64,000 nucleotides of DNA from Sphingobacteriales bacterium (GCA_024642285.1 JAHEBJ010000005.1:19972-83971), one strand, 5' to 3'. Counted from the stretch's first letter, positions 26,346-35,310 are shown. The notes: a model not told the origin generated them from the sequence alone. Translations and numbers: made by a program.

Positions 26346-26757
26346 AATGAATTAGTTTTTTTGCCAGAAGCGTTAAACGGTTAAATGCCGTTATGAAGAT
26401 TGTTGTTTACTAAGTTATATTATTTAAGTCAGGCAGCAAGGCTCTGTAATGCGCCTGTTGACCTCCTCCATCTTTTTATGTAGATAAAAGTATCTTTTCT
26501 TTACCTTGCTGCTCATTGTCAGGCAGCAAAAGAGTTGTGCCCTAAAGCCTGGATATTTATCTGTATTTTATGTTTCAGTGTTGCCGGATGTAGATATTAT
26601 TAAGATGCCGGCCTGTTTCTGCGGCTTCTATTTTCGCTGATGGGGCGCTAAGATTGAATATTTGAGTTTAAATATTTCGTTTCAAAAACACCGTCCCAAC
26701 AAAAAATATTTTATATTTAAAGAATCAAATTAAAGAACCTTTTATTTACATCTCTCC
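26346..26757. other. Gene-free stretch with short repeats
   Basis: This 412-bp divergent intergenic interval must hold promoters for the bestrophin gene and the oxygenase-like gene. It carries a 12-bp direct repeat GTCAGGCAGCAA at 26428-26439 and 26518-26529. A 9-bp inverted repeat (GCAGCAAGG 26434-26442, CCTTGCTGC 26504-26512) spans a loop of about 61 nt. No tRNA or convincing coding frame was seen; a small RNA or operator pair is possible. Confidence 0.45.
26428..26529. repeat. Direct and inverted short repeat pair
   Basis: GTCAGGCAGCAA occurs twice, 90 bp apart, and the first copy overlaps an arm of a GCAGCAAGG/CCTTGCTGC inverted repeat. This could be paired operator sites or a structured transcript. 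Nothing else identifies it. Confidence 0.45.
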
Positions 26758-27408
26758 ATGCCAAAATTATTATATCCGCGCTTTTTAATAGTAAAGGACA
26801 ACTTTTATGCCCACCCAGAAGAGGTTTATGACAGTGCCCTCCAGGCCAGTTTCTACGAGCCCGAACATGTTACTGGACTCAGGAGTACAACTGTGTACCA
26901 TCCAAAGGGTATTAAAGCCAAACTGGAAAAATTACTTGGTATTAAAATAACCCGTTGGGATAAAGACCCTATTGAAGAAAATGGTGTTTTTTACCAGAGT
27001 CTTTCACAGGGTAAAAAAAAGGAGTTGCCCGGTGTTCATTCAGATGAACCTTACAATGATATTACAGCTGTTATATATCTCACACCCGGTATACCATTAA
27101 ATTGTGGTACTTCGTTGTGGATGCATAAACAAACAGGCCTTATCGACCCTGTTACTCCGGCGGCGGCACGTAGGTTAAAAATGAATTTTGCCGATCTTAG
27201 AAATCAACTCGAATACGAAAGCAAAGACCGTAGTAAATGGATTGAAATAGACAGAGTAGGGTACCGCTTTAACCGCATGGTAGCATACCCCTCGGGGATT
27301 TTTCATTCTGCTACAAACCATTATGGTGGTAATTTAAAAAACGGCCGTATTTATCAAACTTACCGGATTGGAGTGGACTGGGACACCTTTCGCATGAAAA
27401 ATGAGTGA
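26758..27408 (+). CDS. Putative 2-oxoglutarate/Fe(II)-dependent oxygenase (DUF6445-like)
   Basis: This 216-residue cytoplasmic protein has a layout fitting the cupin-like 2-oxoglutarate oxygenase fold. The iron ligands would be H94-S-D96 in PGVHSDEPYND and H183 in GIFHSATNHYG. R197 (KNGRIYQTYRIG) lies 14 residues later and would hold the 2-oxoglutarate carboxylate. The whole resembles the DUF6445 family, found next to tryptophan halogenases in other bacteria, but no halogenase is seen here. The substrate is unknown. It ends 3 nt from the convergent GNAT-like gene. The fold is inferred from motifs only. Confidence 0.6.
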   Translation: MPKLLYPRFLIVKDNFYAHPEEVYDSALQASFYEPEHVTGLRSTTVYHPKGIKAKLEKLLGIKITRWDKDPIEENGVFYQSLSQGKKKELPGVHSDEPYNDITAVIYLTPGIPLNCGTSLWMHKQTGLIDPVTPAAARRLKMNFADLRNQLEYESKDRSKWIEIDRVGYRFNRMVAYPSGIFHSATNHYGGNLKNGRIYQTYRIGVDWDTFRMKNE

Positions 27409-27411
27409 GGA

Positions 27412-29025
27412 TCATTCTTTAAAATAAGCCAGCAGCAGTTGCTGATAAGTATAGTCATCTTTCGTTTTAGCGAATACCATTTTCTTCATTAATTGAAGTT
27501 GTTGCTTTTTCTTAGTCCCCATTGCCATTGCCCACAAGGCAATTTCTTCAAGTACTTTTATTTCAGCAACTGTTAATTTACCAACATCAAGTTTTACGCT
27601 TTTACAAAATTTGCCAATGGCGTCGGCCCGGGCAGTTTTATAGTTATGGGGCCAGTTTTTTTGAATAGCTTTTAAAATTTCAGTTGTCAGGTCCGTCACA
27701 TTCACCGGCAGCTTACCACCCAGGTTTATGCCGATATTACTTTCGGTAAACCGCAATAACGTTTTTTCAGAGCTACGGTAATTTTTTCTTGTTTTTATTT
27801 TATTATGCTCAGTTCTGGCAAGCTTTTTCAGTTCAGCATCAACAGGTGTAAAACCATATTTGTGATAGAACCAGAATGCACCACTTTTAATTCCATCCGG
27901 ATTGTCGAGCCCGAACTGATAGGGCTCTATTTCAACATAACTTACACCGAATGCCTGTTTCAATACCCTGAGCAACTGGCAGAGAATGTAACCAGACTCG
28001 CCACCTCTGAATGGTTCAAAAATATTCAAGCCAATTTTTGCCATCCTTCCGAATGCCCAGATGCCGCCATAGGATATGGGTATTCCGTTTTTAAAAAAAG
28101 TAAACCCAAAATAAGTTTCTAACGGCAACTGCCTTTGCGAATACATAGAGTACACAGAAAGAGTCAATCCTCTTTCCAGTTCAAAAAGCCTGATAGTGTC
28201 TACCTCCAGAAATGTTGCCGGATCAATTTCTCTTACTGTTAAAGCCATGGCATTTTTTACAGCTTTAAGTACTTGCTGTTTTTCCAAATTACCGGGAATC
28301 CTTATCGGGCTTAATGGTTCGGCAAATAATTGTGACGGGTCGAATTGCTTTTTTAGATCCTGGTGATAATAAACGGGTGTAACGGGTATACGGTTATAGG
28401 CCCTTGAAAATTGCATGTTCTTTGGAACCAGCTTAACATACATATCGACCCGTTCCATAAACAACTCCTTCAAAAGCGGGTTATCATTTAGCTCATTCAG
28501 CTGCCCCAGCAGGAAGGGGGCATAATCATCGGGCTTAATATGCAGGAGGGCCAGCAGTTCTTCATTTTCTAAACCAGCGGTAGTTTCTGCCTTTAGTACC
28601 GCAGGTAAAGTAATATTCAGCACATCGTTGAGCGATAGTGTTGGGTTATTAAATGAATCGAATGCCACCCGTACATCTTTATGTTGCAGCAACCATTGTA
28701 AAAAATCTGGAGAAAAGCGGGTAATAATATTTGCAAAAGGTAGCCCTTCATTTTCGGGAATTGTTTTTACAGAAGCCTTATGTTTTTTGCAATAGGATGC
28801 AATACGTTTAAGCTCTTTTTCAGCAAGCTGCTGTAACCTTGCATTGCCTGGATACGCACAAAAAAACAAAAGCAGATCGTGATATTGCAGCAGCAGTTTT
28901 CCGCCAGGTAGTATCATGGCGCTTAAAGCTGTTATTAGTTTGTTTTTTGTGGTGTTTGATTTGTCATCAAAACTATTTGCCGATTTTTGAAGGGCGGCAA
29001 GGTGAGACGAAAAATTATTCTTCAT
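27412..29025 (-). CDS. 540-residue class hypothetical protein with GNAT-like core
   Basis: This protein of about 537 residues has no signal peptide. Residues about 1-230 are mainly helical. Residues about 270-400 have a pattern close to an N-acetyltransferase fold: YFGFTFFKNGIPISYGG (paired strands), LNIFEPFRGGESGYILCQLLRV (a possible acetyl-CoA pyrophosphate loop and helix), and FWFYHKYGF near the end. A helical tail rich in Lys follows. I do not recognise a named family. An ATG at 29034 adds 3 residues. It converges on the oxygenase-like gene with a 3-nt gap. An acyltransferase role is inference only. Confidence 0.6.
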   Translation of the reverse strand: MKNNFSSHLAALQKSANSFDDKSNTTKNKLITALSAMILPGGKLLLQYHDLLLFFCAYPGNARLQQLAEKELKRIASYCKKHKASVKTIPENEGLPFANIITRFSPDFLQWLLQHKDVRVAFDSFNNPTLSLNDVLNITLPAVLKAETTAGLENEELLALLHIKPDDYAPFLLGQLNELNDNPLLKELFMERVDMYVKLVPKNMQFSRAYNRIPVTPVYYHQDLKKQFDPSQLFAEPLSPIRIPGNLEKQQVLKAVKNAMALTVREIDPATFLEVDTIRLFELERGLTLSVYSMYSQRQLPLETYFGFTFFKNGIPISYGGIWAFGRMAKIGLNIFEPFRGGESGYILCQLLRVLKQAFGVSYVEIEPYQFGLDNPDGIKSGAFWFYHKYGFTPVDAELKKLARTEHNKIKTRKNYRSSEKTLLRFTESNIGINLGGKLPVNVTDLTTEILKAIQKNWPHNYKTARADAIGKFCKSVKLDVGKLTVAEIKVLEEIALWAMAMGTKKKQQLQLMKKMVFAKTKDDYTYQQLLLAYFKE

Positions 29026-29336
29026 GATAAACATTAATTACGTACATCAGGGTAATTGAAGCAACTGCCCGGTTTGCTAATTTACTTATTCGTAGCTAAA
29101 GCACCTAGATTAGGGTAACACTTGATTTGTATCTTATCAGTTTTCATCATTGTATCCGGACTTTTGAAAGCCGAATTTTAATATTTTACACTGACGCACC
29201 GTTAAGTTGAGAAGAGTGTTTCAATGGGGTTTTGATTTAGACGACCAGTGGGGTTAAAATATTTTGTGCTTAAAACGCTGCTTAGATTCAAGTTTTCTCC
29301 TAAAAAATAATCGGGATTGAAACGACAGAATAGATT
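29026..29336. other. Gene-free stretch downstream of topA
   Basis: This 311-bp AT-rich interval lies between topA (ending here on the minus strand) and the start of the GNAT-like gene. I found no terminator hairpin, tRNA, repeat or coding frame. It probably holds the GNAT-like gene's promoter. Confidence 0.5.
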
Positions 29337-31865
29337 TTATTTTTTCTTTTTAGCCACTTTCTTTTTCGAAAGTCCTTTTTTATCAAATGCTTTGGGGTCT
29401 ATTGCTAATACAATAGCTTTTGCTTCGTCGAGGCTGATGGTTGCAAGTGCTTCGGCAGTATATTTTCCTTTGGGCAGGCGCATGCGCTTTTTGCCGTACA
29501 CGGCTTCGGGGCCCCAGCGGCCGTTTTGCAGAGAGAGTTTTTCTTCGGGCCATTGCTGTATGAAGCGGTTGGCTTCTTTTTTCAGCTTGGCTTCTATCAG
29601 TTCGTTAATACTTTCTTGTGACAGGTTTTCAAAATCGTACCGTGCAGGAACGTTAATGAACATATCGTTCCATTTAATAAAGGGGCCAAAGCGGCCTTTA
29701 CCTTTGGTAACAGGTTTGGTATCGTATGTGGCTACAGGAGCGTCTTCTATACGTTTTGCTCTGATCAGTTCAATGGCACGTTCCAGATCAACATTGCCGG
29801 GTTCTTCGCCACGGGGAATAGAAACAAACTGGTCGCCAAATTTTACATAGGGGCCAAAGCGCCCAATGTTTACCGATATTTCCTGTCCTTCGAATTCGCC
29901 GAGGGGTTCGCCCAGCTTAAAAAGTTCTAAAGATTCTTCCAGGCTGATAGTCTCAATACTTTGTGATGGTTTTAGTTTGGCGTACTTGGGTTTTTCTTCA
30001 TCATCGCTGCTGCCTATCTGTACCATAGGGCCATAACGGCCCATACGGGCAATAATAGGTTTGCCGGTTTCGGGATCGTTGCCCAGGGCACGTTCACCAA
30101 CGGCACGTTCTGCATTTTCCAGTGTATGCTCTACACCTTCATGAAAGGGGGTATAAAAATCACCAACCATACTGTTCCATTTCATTTTTCCTTCGGCAAT
30201 TTCGTCAAACTCTTTTTCTATGGTGGCAGTAAAAGAGTAGTCCATCACTTTAGTGAAATGCTCACTTAAAAAATCGGTAACCACTAAACCCAGATCGGTA
30301 GGGAAGAGTTTTGATTTTTCGGCGCCGGTATTTTCCTTTTCGGTTATTTTACTAACGGTGTCGTCTTTCAATCTTAAAATGCGGAATTCTCTTTTCGTTG
30401 GCTCCTTATCTTTTTTCTCTACATAATTGCGTTTTACAATAGTAGAGATAGTAGGAGCGTAGGTACTCGGACGGCCAATGCCTAACTCCTCCAGTTTCTT
30501 TACCAGTGAGGCTTCCGTGTAACGGGCGGCATGTTTGGTAAAGCGTTCGGTGGCAGTCATACGCTCAAAAGCAAGCTGCTGTCCAACGGTTAGGTTAGGC
30601 AATCGGCTTTCGTCACCATCTTCTGTATCTTCATCATCGGTGCTTTCTAAATATACTTTTAAGAAACCGTCAAAAGTTATTACCTGTCCGCTGGCAGTCA
30701 GTTGTTGTCCGTTGGTACTGATATCAATTTTAGCCGTAGTATTCTCCAGTTCAGCATCTGCCATTTGAGAGGCAATGGTACGTTTCCAAATCAATTCATA
30801 TAAACGTTGCAAATCAGTATCGCCAACATTCTTCACTTCCATGTAGGTAGGACGAATGGCTTCATGCGCTTCTTGTGCACTCTCACTTTTGTTTTTGTAT
30901 TTGCGAACCTGTAAATATTTATCGCCAAAACTTTTTCCAATCTCTGCTTTTATAGCATCCATAGCCGTTTCGCCCAGGTTAACACTGTCGGTACGCATAT
31001 AGGTGATCTTACCACTTTCATATAACTTCTGCGCCAGTAACATGGTTTTACTAACACCATAACCCAGTTTACGGCTTGCTTCCTGTTGCAGGGTAGATGT
31101 AGTGAAAGGCGCTGCCGGTGTACGTTTCCCCGGTCTTACCTGAATATCTTTAACGGTGTAGCTGGCACCAACGCAGCTTTGCAAAAACTTCTCTGCATCT
31201 GCTTCATTATTATGTTTGGCACCTTCGGCTTTAAAAGAAACAGTTTTTTTATTAAGATCGGTTGCCGCAAGTGTAGCTTCCAGTTTAAAACTACTTACGG
31301 GTGTAAAGGCGTTTATCTCTCTTTCTTTTTCTACAATTAATTTAACAGCCACGCTTTGCACACGGCCGGCGCTTAGTCCGCCGCTCATGCCAATCTTGCG
31401 CCAAAGAACCGGACTCAGTTCAAAACCAACCAAGCGATCAACCACCCGGCGTGCCTGTTGAGCATCTACCAAGTGCATATCAATAGTACGTGGATTTTCC
31501 ACAGCTTTTAAAATTGCAGGTTTGGTAATTTCATGAAAGACGATACGCTTGGTTGTTTTAGGATCTAAACCTAACACTTCGGCCAAATGCCAGCTTATAC
31601 TTTCTCCTTCACGATCCTCATCCGATGCCAGCCAAACCGTGTCGGCTTTTTTTGCAAGCGATTTTAATTCACTTACAACTTTTGTTTTTTCGGGTGATAT
31701 TATATAGGTAGGTGTAAAATTATTGGCCACATCTATACCCATATCATTTTTCTCCAGGTCACGTATATGACCAAAGCATGATTTCACTTCAAAGTCTTTT
31801 CCAAGAATTGCTTCTATGGTTTTTGCCTTTGCCGGGGACTCCACTATTAACAGATTTTTCGCCAT
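29337..31865 (-). CDS. topA: DNA topoisomerase I
   Basis: This 842-residue type IA enzyme relaxes negative supercoils. It has an N-terminal TOPRIM domain (KNLLIVESPAKAKTIEAILG at the start; ASDEDREGESISWHLAEVL near residue 80), the gate domains with the catalytic Tyr in GKITYMRTDSVNLG near residue 291, and C-terminal topoisomerase repeats. Three of these repeats are easy to see (GRMGRYGPMVQIG, GRFGPYVKFG, GRFGPFIKWN) with a lysine-rich end. There are no zinc-finger cysteines in the tail, as is usual in Bacteroidota forms with C-terminal repeats. It stands as a single gene with about 300 bp of free DNA on both sides. Confidence 0.96.
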   Translation of the reverse strand: MAKNLLIVESPAKAKTIEAILGKDFEVKSCFGHIRDLEKNDMGIDVANNFTPTYIISPEKTKVVSELKSLAKKADTVWLASDEDREGESISWHLAEVLGLDPKTTKRIVFHEITKPAILKAVENPRTIDMHLVDAQQARRVVDRLVGFELSPVLWRKIGMSGGLSAGRVQSVAVKLIVEKEREINAFTPVSSFKLEATLAATDLNKKTVSFKAEGAKHNNEADAEKFLQSCVGASYTVKDIQVRPGKRTPAAPFTTSTLQQEASRKLGYGVSKTMLLAQKLYESGKITYMRTDSVNLGETAMDAIKAEIGKSFGDKYLQVRKYKNKSESAQEAHEAIRPTYMEVKNVGDTDLQRLYELIWKRTIASQMADAELENTTAKIDISTNGQQLTASGQVITFDGFLKVYLESTDDEDTEDGDESRLPNLTVGQQLAFERMTATERFTKHAARYTEASLVKKLEELGIGRPSTYAPTISTIVKRNYVEKKDKEPTKREFRILRLKDDTVSKITEKENTGAEKSKLFPTDLGLVVTDFLSEHFTKVMDYSFTATIEKEFDEIAEGKMKWNSMVGDFYTPFHEGVEHTLENAERAVGERALGNDPETGKPIIARMGRYGPMVQIGSSDDEEKPKYAKLKPSQSIETISLEESLELFKLGEPLGEFEGQEISVNIGRFGPYVKFGDQFVSIPRGEEPGNVDLERAIELIRAKRIEDAPVATYDTKPVTKGKGRFGPFIKWNDMFINVPARYDFENLSQESINELIEAKLKKEANRFIQQWPEEKLSLQNGRWGPEAVYGKKRMRLPKGKYTAEALATISLDEAKAIVLAIDPKAFDKKGLSKKKVAKKKK

Positions 31866-32163
31866 AATTGTTTACAATATTCTTTTATAACCAGCTGTGG
31901 AACTGTGTTTTGGCACAGCAGGTACGGTAACCGTTCTTGCAGAATTTAACTTTAAGGTTTAAAAATTCCGCACTGCAATATTACCGATTAAATGAAAAAT
32001 CCAAATTAATTTTCAAATTCTTCTCTTTAATATAACCATTTTATGCCGATTTAATTTACGAAAGTGTAAGTGCATTTTATTCAGTATTTACCAAGCCCTG
32101 CTATACAAAACCTCTGCGAAATTTCAGTCAGGAATTGTTCAGGAAATGAAATTCCTTTCGGTA

Positions 32164-33003
32164 TCAGAGGAACTGAACTACCCGATCTTTAACAGCTTTA
32201 TCATGATATATTTTTCGATGACCGAGGCCTTTTGTAAGTATGAATTTTATATTGGCACGGTTGTCTCTCTGTACTTTTTCTGCATCGGTCCACGGCGTTA
32301 TATCGTCATCTTCATCATGTATCCATAACACCGATGCGTTAATATTGTTCATCGCACGCCGTATGGAAAACCACTCGGTATTTTTTCCGCTCAATGCAAC
32401 AACAATTTTTTCAAACTCGTTTCTCACTTCTGCGTTCTTTATTTTCAGCATGCTGAATGCACCATCAACTGCCGAAGTTGTTTCGGTGGCAGGAGCTATA
32501 AAAACAACCTTGGTGTTTTTATCATGTGGTAATTTTTCCAGAGCAAGGCTTAAGGCAATACCGCCGAATGAGTGAGCAATAAAACTATCAATGGGACCAA
32601 GTTCTTCAATTACTTTTTCAATCATGGCACAATATTCAATGGCATTGGTGGTAATGCCTTCGCTATCGCCATGGGCAGGTGCATCAAAAGCCAGTATTTC
32701 ATAACCTTCCTCAACAAGCAAAGTTGCATAGTCTTCAAATTTATGGGCCGCCGATCCAAAGCCATGCAGGATCAATGCTTTTTTCGGCTGTGGATGATTC
32801 CAGCGGTAACCTGCTACTTTTTTATTGTTAAGGACGATCAATATTTCCTCGGTATTCTTTAGAGGCCCCTTTCGTACCGATTTCAAAAACGGTGTTCCAA
32901 AAACTTCAAAGGCTTTTTCGGCAGCTTTTTTTTTGGAAACCGCCGTTAAAACCTTAAACTTTGTCTGCACGTAGGTTATTGCTATTTTTTGTGATAGTTT
33001 CAT
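32164..33003 (-). CDS. Alpha/beta hydrolase
   Basis: This 279-residue protein has HGFGSAAHKF as the oxyanion-type motif (about 80-89), AFDAPAHGDSEG, and the nucleophile elbow AHSFGG with Ser145. An acid in DEDDDITPW and the His of GLGHRKIYHD complete the triad. It resembles small serine esterases; the substrate is unknown. The ATG at 33003 is used; a TTG 15 nt upstream is less likely. It is divergent from the DUF2520 gene with only 25 nt between them, so the two promoters must overlap. Confidence 0.82.
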   Translation of the reverse strand: MKLSQKIAITYVQTKFKVLTAVSKKKAAEKAFEVFGTPFLKSVRKGPLKNTEEILIVLNNKKVAGYRWNHPQPKKALILHGFGSAAHKFEDYATLLVEEGYEILAFDAPAHGDSEGITTNAIEYCAMIEKVIEELGPIDSFIAHSFGGIALSLALEKLPHDKNTKVVFIAPATETTSAVDGAFSMLKIKNAEVRNEFEKIVVALSGKNTEWFSIRRAMNNINASVLWIHDEDDDITPWTDAEKVQRDNRANIKFILTKGLGHRKIYHDKAVKDRVVQFL

Positions 33004-33028
33004 ATTAAATAAAGACAAAGTTAAGTGT

Positions 33029-33784
33029 ATGAAAGTTGTAATTATAGGCTCGGGAAATGTGGCTACAGTTTTGGCCCGACTTTTTAAAAAGAAAAATCAT
33101 GAGATTGTACAGGTTGTAAGCCGTGAGTTGGCACATGCCAAACTACTGGCTGATGAAATGGGGTGCTCTTTTACCGATAATGAGGGCGTAATAGATACTT
33201 CTGCCGAACTATATCTTGTTGCTGTAAGCGATAGTGCCCTGTATAGTCTGAACAATAGTGTTCACCTGGGAAAAAAACTGGTGTTGCATACAGCAGGCTC
33301 AGTGTCTAAAGATGTGTTAAAAGACATATCGGTAAACTACGGTGTGTTGTATCCATTGCAAAGTTTGCGTAAAGAATTGGAACCCTTTGGCGATATCCCT
33401 TTTTTGATTGATGGAAATACTGAAGAAACGCAAACTATTATTAAAGATTTTGCCAAAACATTTTCTGGTAATGTTTGCAAGTCATCTGACGAAGAAAGAT
33501 TAAAATTACATGTTGCCGCTGTTGTGGTCAGCAATTTTACGAATCACCTTTATGCGATGGCCGAAGAATTTTGCAATAAAGAAAATATAGATTTTAAACT
33601 CCTGGTTCCATTGATTAAAGAAACAGCACAGCGTACGTCTAATCAATCGCCGGCCAATATGCAGACCGGGCCGGCCGTTCGCAATGATGTATTTACTTTA
33701 GATAAGCACCTGCAACTTCTTGCGAATTACCCTAAGCTTAAATATATATACCTGAAACTTACTGACAGTATTGTCAATTCTTAG
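33029..33784 (+). CDS. Rossmann-fold and DUF2520 domain protein
   Basis: This 251-residue protein starts with the NAD(P)-binding motif VVIIGSGNVATVLARLF. The C-terminal half (about 120-245) is a helical DUF2520 domain, with PLQSLRKELE, NHLYAMAEEFC and QTGPAVRND. This domain pair resembles ketopantoate-reductase or F420-dependent-oxidoreductase proteins. No reaction is established. In Bacteroidota it often lies near kdsC and maf; here those genes follow about 1.5 kb downstream on the same strand. Confidence 0.88.
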   Translation: MKVVIIGSGNVATVLARLFKKKNHEIVQVVSRELAHAKLLADEMGCSFTDNEGVIDTSAELYLVAVSDSALYSLNNSVHLGKKLVLHTAGSVSKDVLKDISVNYGVLYPLQSLRKELEPFGDIPFLIDGNTEETQTIIKDFAKTFSGNVCKSSDEERLKLHVAAVVVSNFTNHLYAMAEEFCNKENIDFKLLVPLIKETAQRTSNQSPANMQTGPAVRNDVFTLDKHLQLLANYPKLKYIYLKLTDSIVNS

Positions 33785-33785
33785 T

Positions 33786-34439
33786 TTACCTGATTGGGAA
33801 GATAATATCGGTTTGTATTTTATAAGGGTCAACCGGTTTGCCATTTTTATCAATCGGGTCAGTCATATAAATTTCATAAGGTGCGCCTGCAGCAACTTTC
33901 TTATTGTCCTTCATGTATTCTTTAATGGCGTCGTACCCCTGTGGTAATAATTCAAACGGGCCATAAAAATGAGCAATGATCGCTTTGCCTGCTGCCATCT
34001 CCCTCACCTGCACACCTGCCACGGTTTTATTTCCTTTTTTATTTATCGGTATACCGGCTTCAAAAAAGTATGGAGCTTTTAGTTTACGGTACCAGGCCAT
34101 AGGCGCTCCTGCTGTTTTCAGTTTGTTCTTATTGATGTATTCGACAAGCTTTCCACCATAGATATTACCCAGTTTAGGTCCGATACGTTCGAATGATGCT
34201 GCACTGTCCTTACAAAAAATAACAGTTCGTTTGGGAGCCAGGGAATCTACAATATTTACAATTGGCGGCCGCTGGTATTTGATTTCGGGTTCTTTCTTTT
34301 TTTCTTCCTGCTTTGCTTTGGTCTTTGTGCTGTCCTTAGCTGATTTGTCAGCATCACTACTATCCTTGTCATTACATGATACCGTTAAGAATACCCAAGC
34401 AAAGAAAACAGCATTAAACAGAATCGATTTTATTGTCAT
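33786..34439 (-). CDS. GyrI-like ligand-binding domain lipoprotein
   Basis: This 217-residue protein has a lipobox near LTVSC (Cys22), then a Lys/Glu/Asp-rich spacer (about 25-55). A GyrI-like (SOUL/effector-binding) domain follows at about 70-217, with AGAPMAWYRKL, FEAGIPI, GKAIIAHFYGPFELLPQGYDAI and the final TDIIFPIR. The fold binds small ligands in multidrug-response regulators. Here it is exported and tethered to a membrane, so its role is unknown. It converges on the DUF2520 gene with a 1-nt gap. Confidence 0.8.
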   Translation of the reverse strand: MTIKSILFNAVFFAWVFLTVSCNDKDSSDADKSAKDSTKTKAKQEEKKKEPEIKYQRPPIVNIVDSLAPKRTVIFCKDSAASFERIGPKLGNIYGGKLVEYINKNKLKTAGAPMAWYRKLKAPYFFEAGIPINKKGNKTVAGVQVREMAAGKAIIAHFYGPFELLPQGYDAIKEYMKDNKKVAAGAPYEIYMTDPIDKNGKPVDPYKIQTDIIFPIR

Positions 34440-34551
34440 GATTGTCTGATCAGAGGTGACGATTGAAGATGAAAAATAATAAATGATTTCTATATGGCAA
34501 ACAGAAAAAACGGACAGGTAACTTATATTTTCCTTATTTGATAAATATAAT

Positions 34552-34559
34552 TAGGTTTG
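34552..34559 (+). promoter_or_regulatory. Putative -7 element for the ferredoxin gene
   Basis: TAGGTTTG matches TAnnTTTG and lies 20 nt before the ferredoxin ATG. No TTG at proper -33 spacing was seen. Confidence 0.45.
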
Positions 34560-34579
34560 CAACCCGAAATTTGCGGTAT

Positions 34580-34915
34580 ATGTATAATGTAACATTTAAG
34601 TTTGAACAGAAAGGCCTTGAACCCATCACTTTGTCTGGAATAGAATCCGACCAGTCGATTTTAGAAGTAGCTTTAAAGAATGATATTGAATTACACCATA
34701 ATTGCGGCGGGGTTTGTGCCTGCAGCACCTGTCATGTTTACGTAGAACAGGGTGAAGATTTTATTGAAGAACTTACCGACAAGGAAGAAGATTTTATTGA
34801 CCGGGCAGTGAACCCAAGATTAATTTCAAGATTAGGCTGCCAATGTGTTTTACAGGATGGAGATGGTGATATTACCGTTACTTTGCCCGACCAGACACAG
34901 TTTTTAGGAGAATAA
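34580..34915 (+). CDS. fdx: Isc-type 2Fe-2S ferredoxin
   Basis: This 111-residue electron carrier has the adrenodoxin/Isc-ferredoxin cysteine pattern C42, C48, C51 and C87 in NCGGVCACSTC and RLGCQC, with additional Cys46 and Cys89. These positions match the E. coli Fdx numbering. It would provide electrons for iron-sulfur cluster assembly. I start at the ATG at 34580; an upstream TTG frame is not needed. IscX follows 135 nt downstream, separated by a periodic repeat. The rest of the isc operon is not in this window. Confidence 0.9.
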   Translation: MYNVTFKFEQKGLEPITLSGIESDQSILEVALKNDIELHHNCGGVCACSTCHVYVEQGEDFIEELTDKEEDFIDRAVNPRLISRLGCQCVLQDGDGDITVTLPDQTQFLGE

Positions 34916-34922
34916 GTGGTAA

Positions 34923-35043
34923 TTAGCTAATCAGCAATTATGCTGATGTGCTAATGTGTTCAAGTTGCCGGACAGCTTTAATAAACAGAAAAGTTTAAAA
35001 TTTAGGAATTAGCAAATTAGCTGATCATCACATTATCAAATTG
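34923..35043. repeat. Degenerate 8-bp periodic repeat, in two inverted blocks
   Basis: Block 1 (34923-34958) reads as four units close to GCTAATGT on the plus strand (GCTAATCA, GCAATTAT, GCTGATGT, GCTAATGT). Block 2 (35006-35043) reads as the same kind of unit on the minus strand (GATAATGT, GATGATCA, GCTAATTT, GCTAATTC). Block 1 can also fold on itself, with 12 bp around an ATTA loop and a 2x2 internal loop. Block 2 ends 7 nt before the iscX ATG. It may be an interspersed repeat or a transcript structure controlling iscX. Confidence 0.6.
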
Positions 35044-35050
35044 ACTGAAT

Positions 35051-35287
35051 ATGACTTTTGAGCCGCCCATAAACTGGAGAGATTACGAAGATATAGCGAT
35101 GAAGCTCCACGAACGCTTTGGCGATGAGTTTGGCGAAAGCAAGATCTACCGCATTCGTTTTACCGACCTGCACAAGTGGGTAATGGAAATTCCGGGTTTT
35201 GAAGGAAAGGCCGAAGATAGTAACGAAGGGCATCTTGAGATGATACAAAGCAGTTGGGTGTATGAATGGAGAGATAATCAAAAATAG
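35051..35287 (+). CDS. iscX: Fe-S cluster assembly regulator IscX
   Basis: The 78 residues contain the IscX blocks: a WxDYEDIAMKLHERF start, the acidic YRIRFTDLHKWVMEIPGF stretch and SNEGHLEMIQSSWVYEW near the end. IscX is a small acidic adaptor that binds iron and IscS and tunes Fe-S cluster assembly. Its pairing with Isc-type ferredoxin here matches the fdx-iscX order known from proteobacterial isc operons. The KdsC-like gene starts 23 nt downstream. Confidence 0.92.
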   Translation: MTFEPPINWRDYEDIAMKLHERFGDEFGESKIYRIRFTDLHKWVMEIPGFEGKAEDSNEGHLEMIQSSWVYEWRDNQK

Positions 35288-35310
35288 TTACCTGTTAACC
35301 GTTAACCGCC

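Noticed and set aside
29317..29850. Plus-strand frame of 177 codons opposite the end of topA
   Set aside because: It is antisense to the conserved topoisomerase C-terminal repeats and has a low-complexity Ser/Leu-rich composition, so it is a shadow.
32164..32862. Plus-strand frames opposite the alpha/beta hydrolase
   Set aside because: The minus-strand frame has an intact catalytic triad; the plus-strand frames have no recognisable motif.
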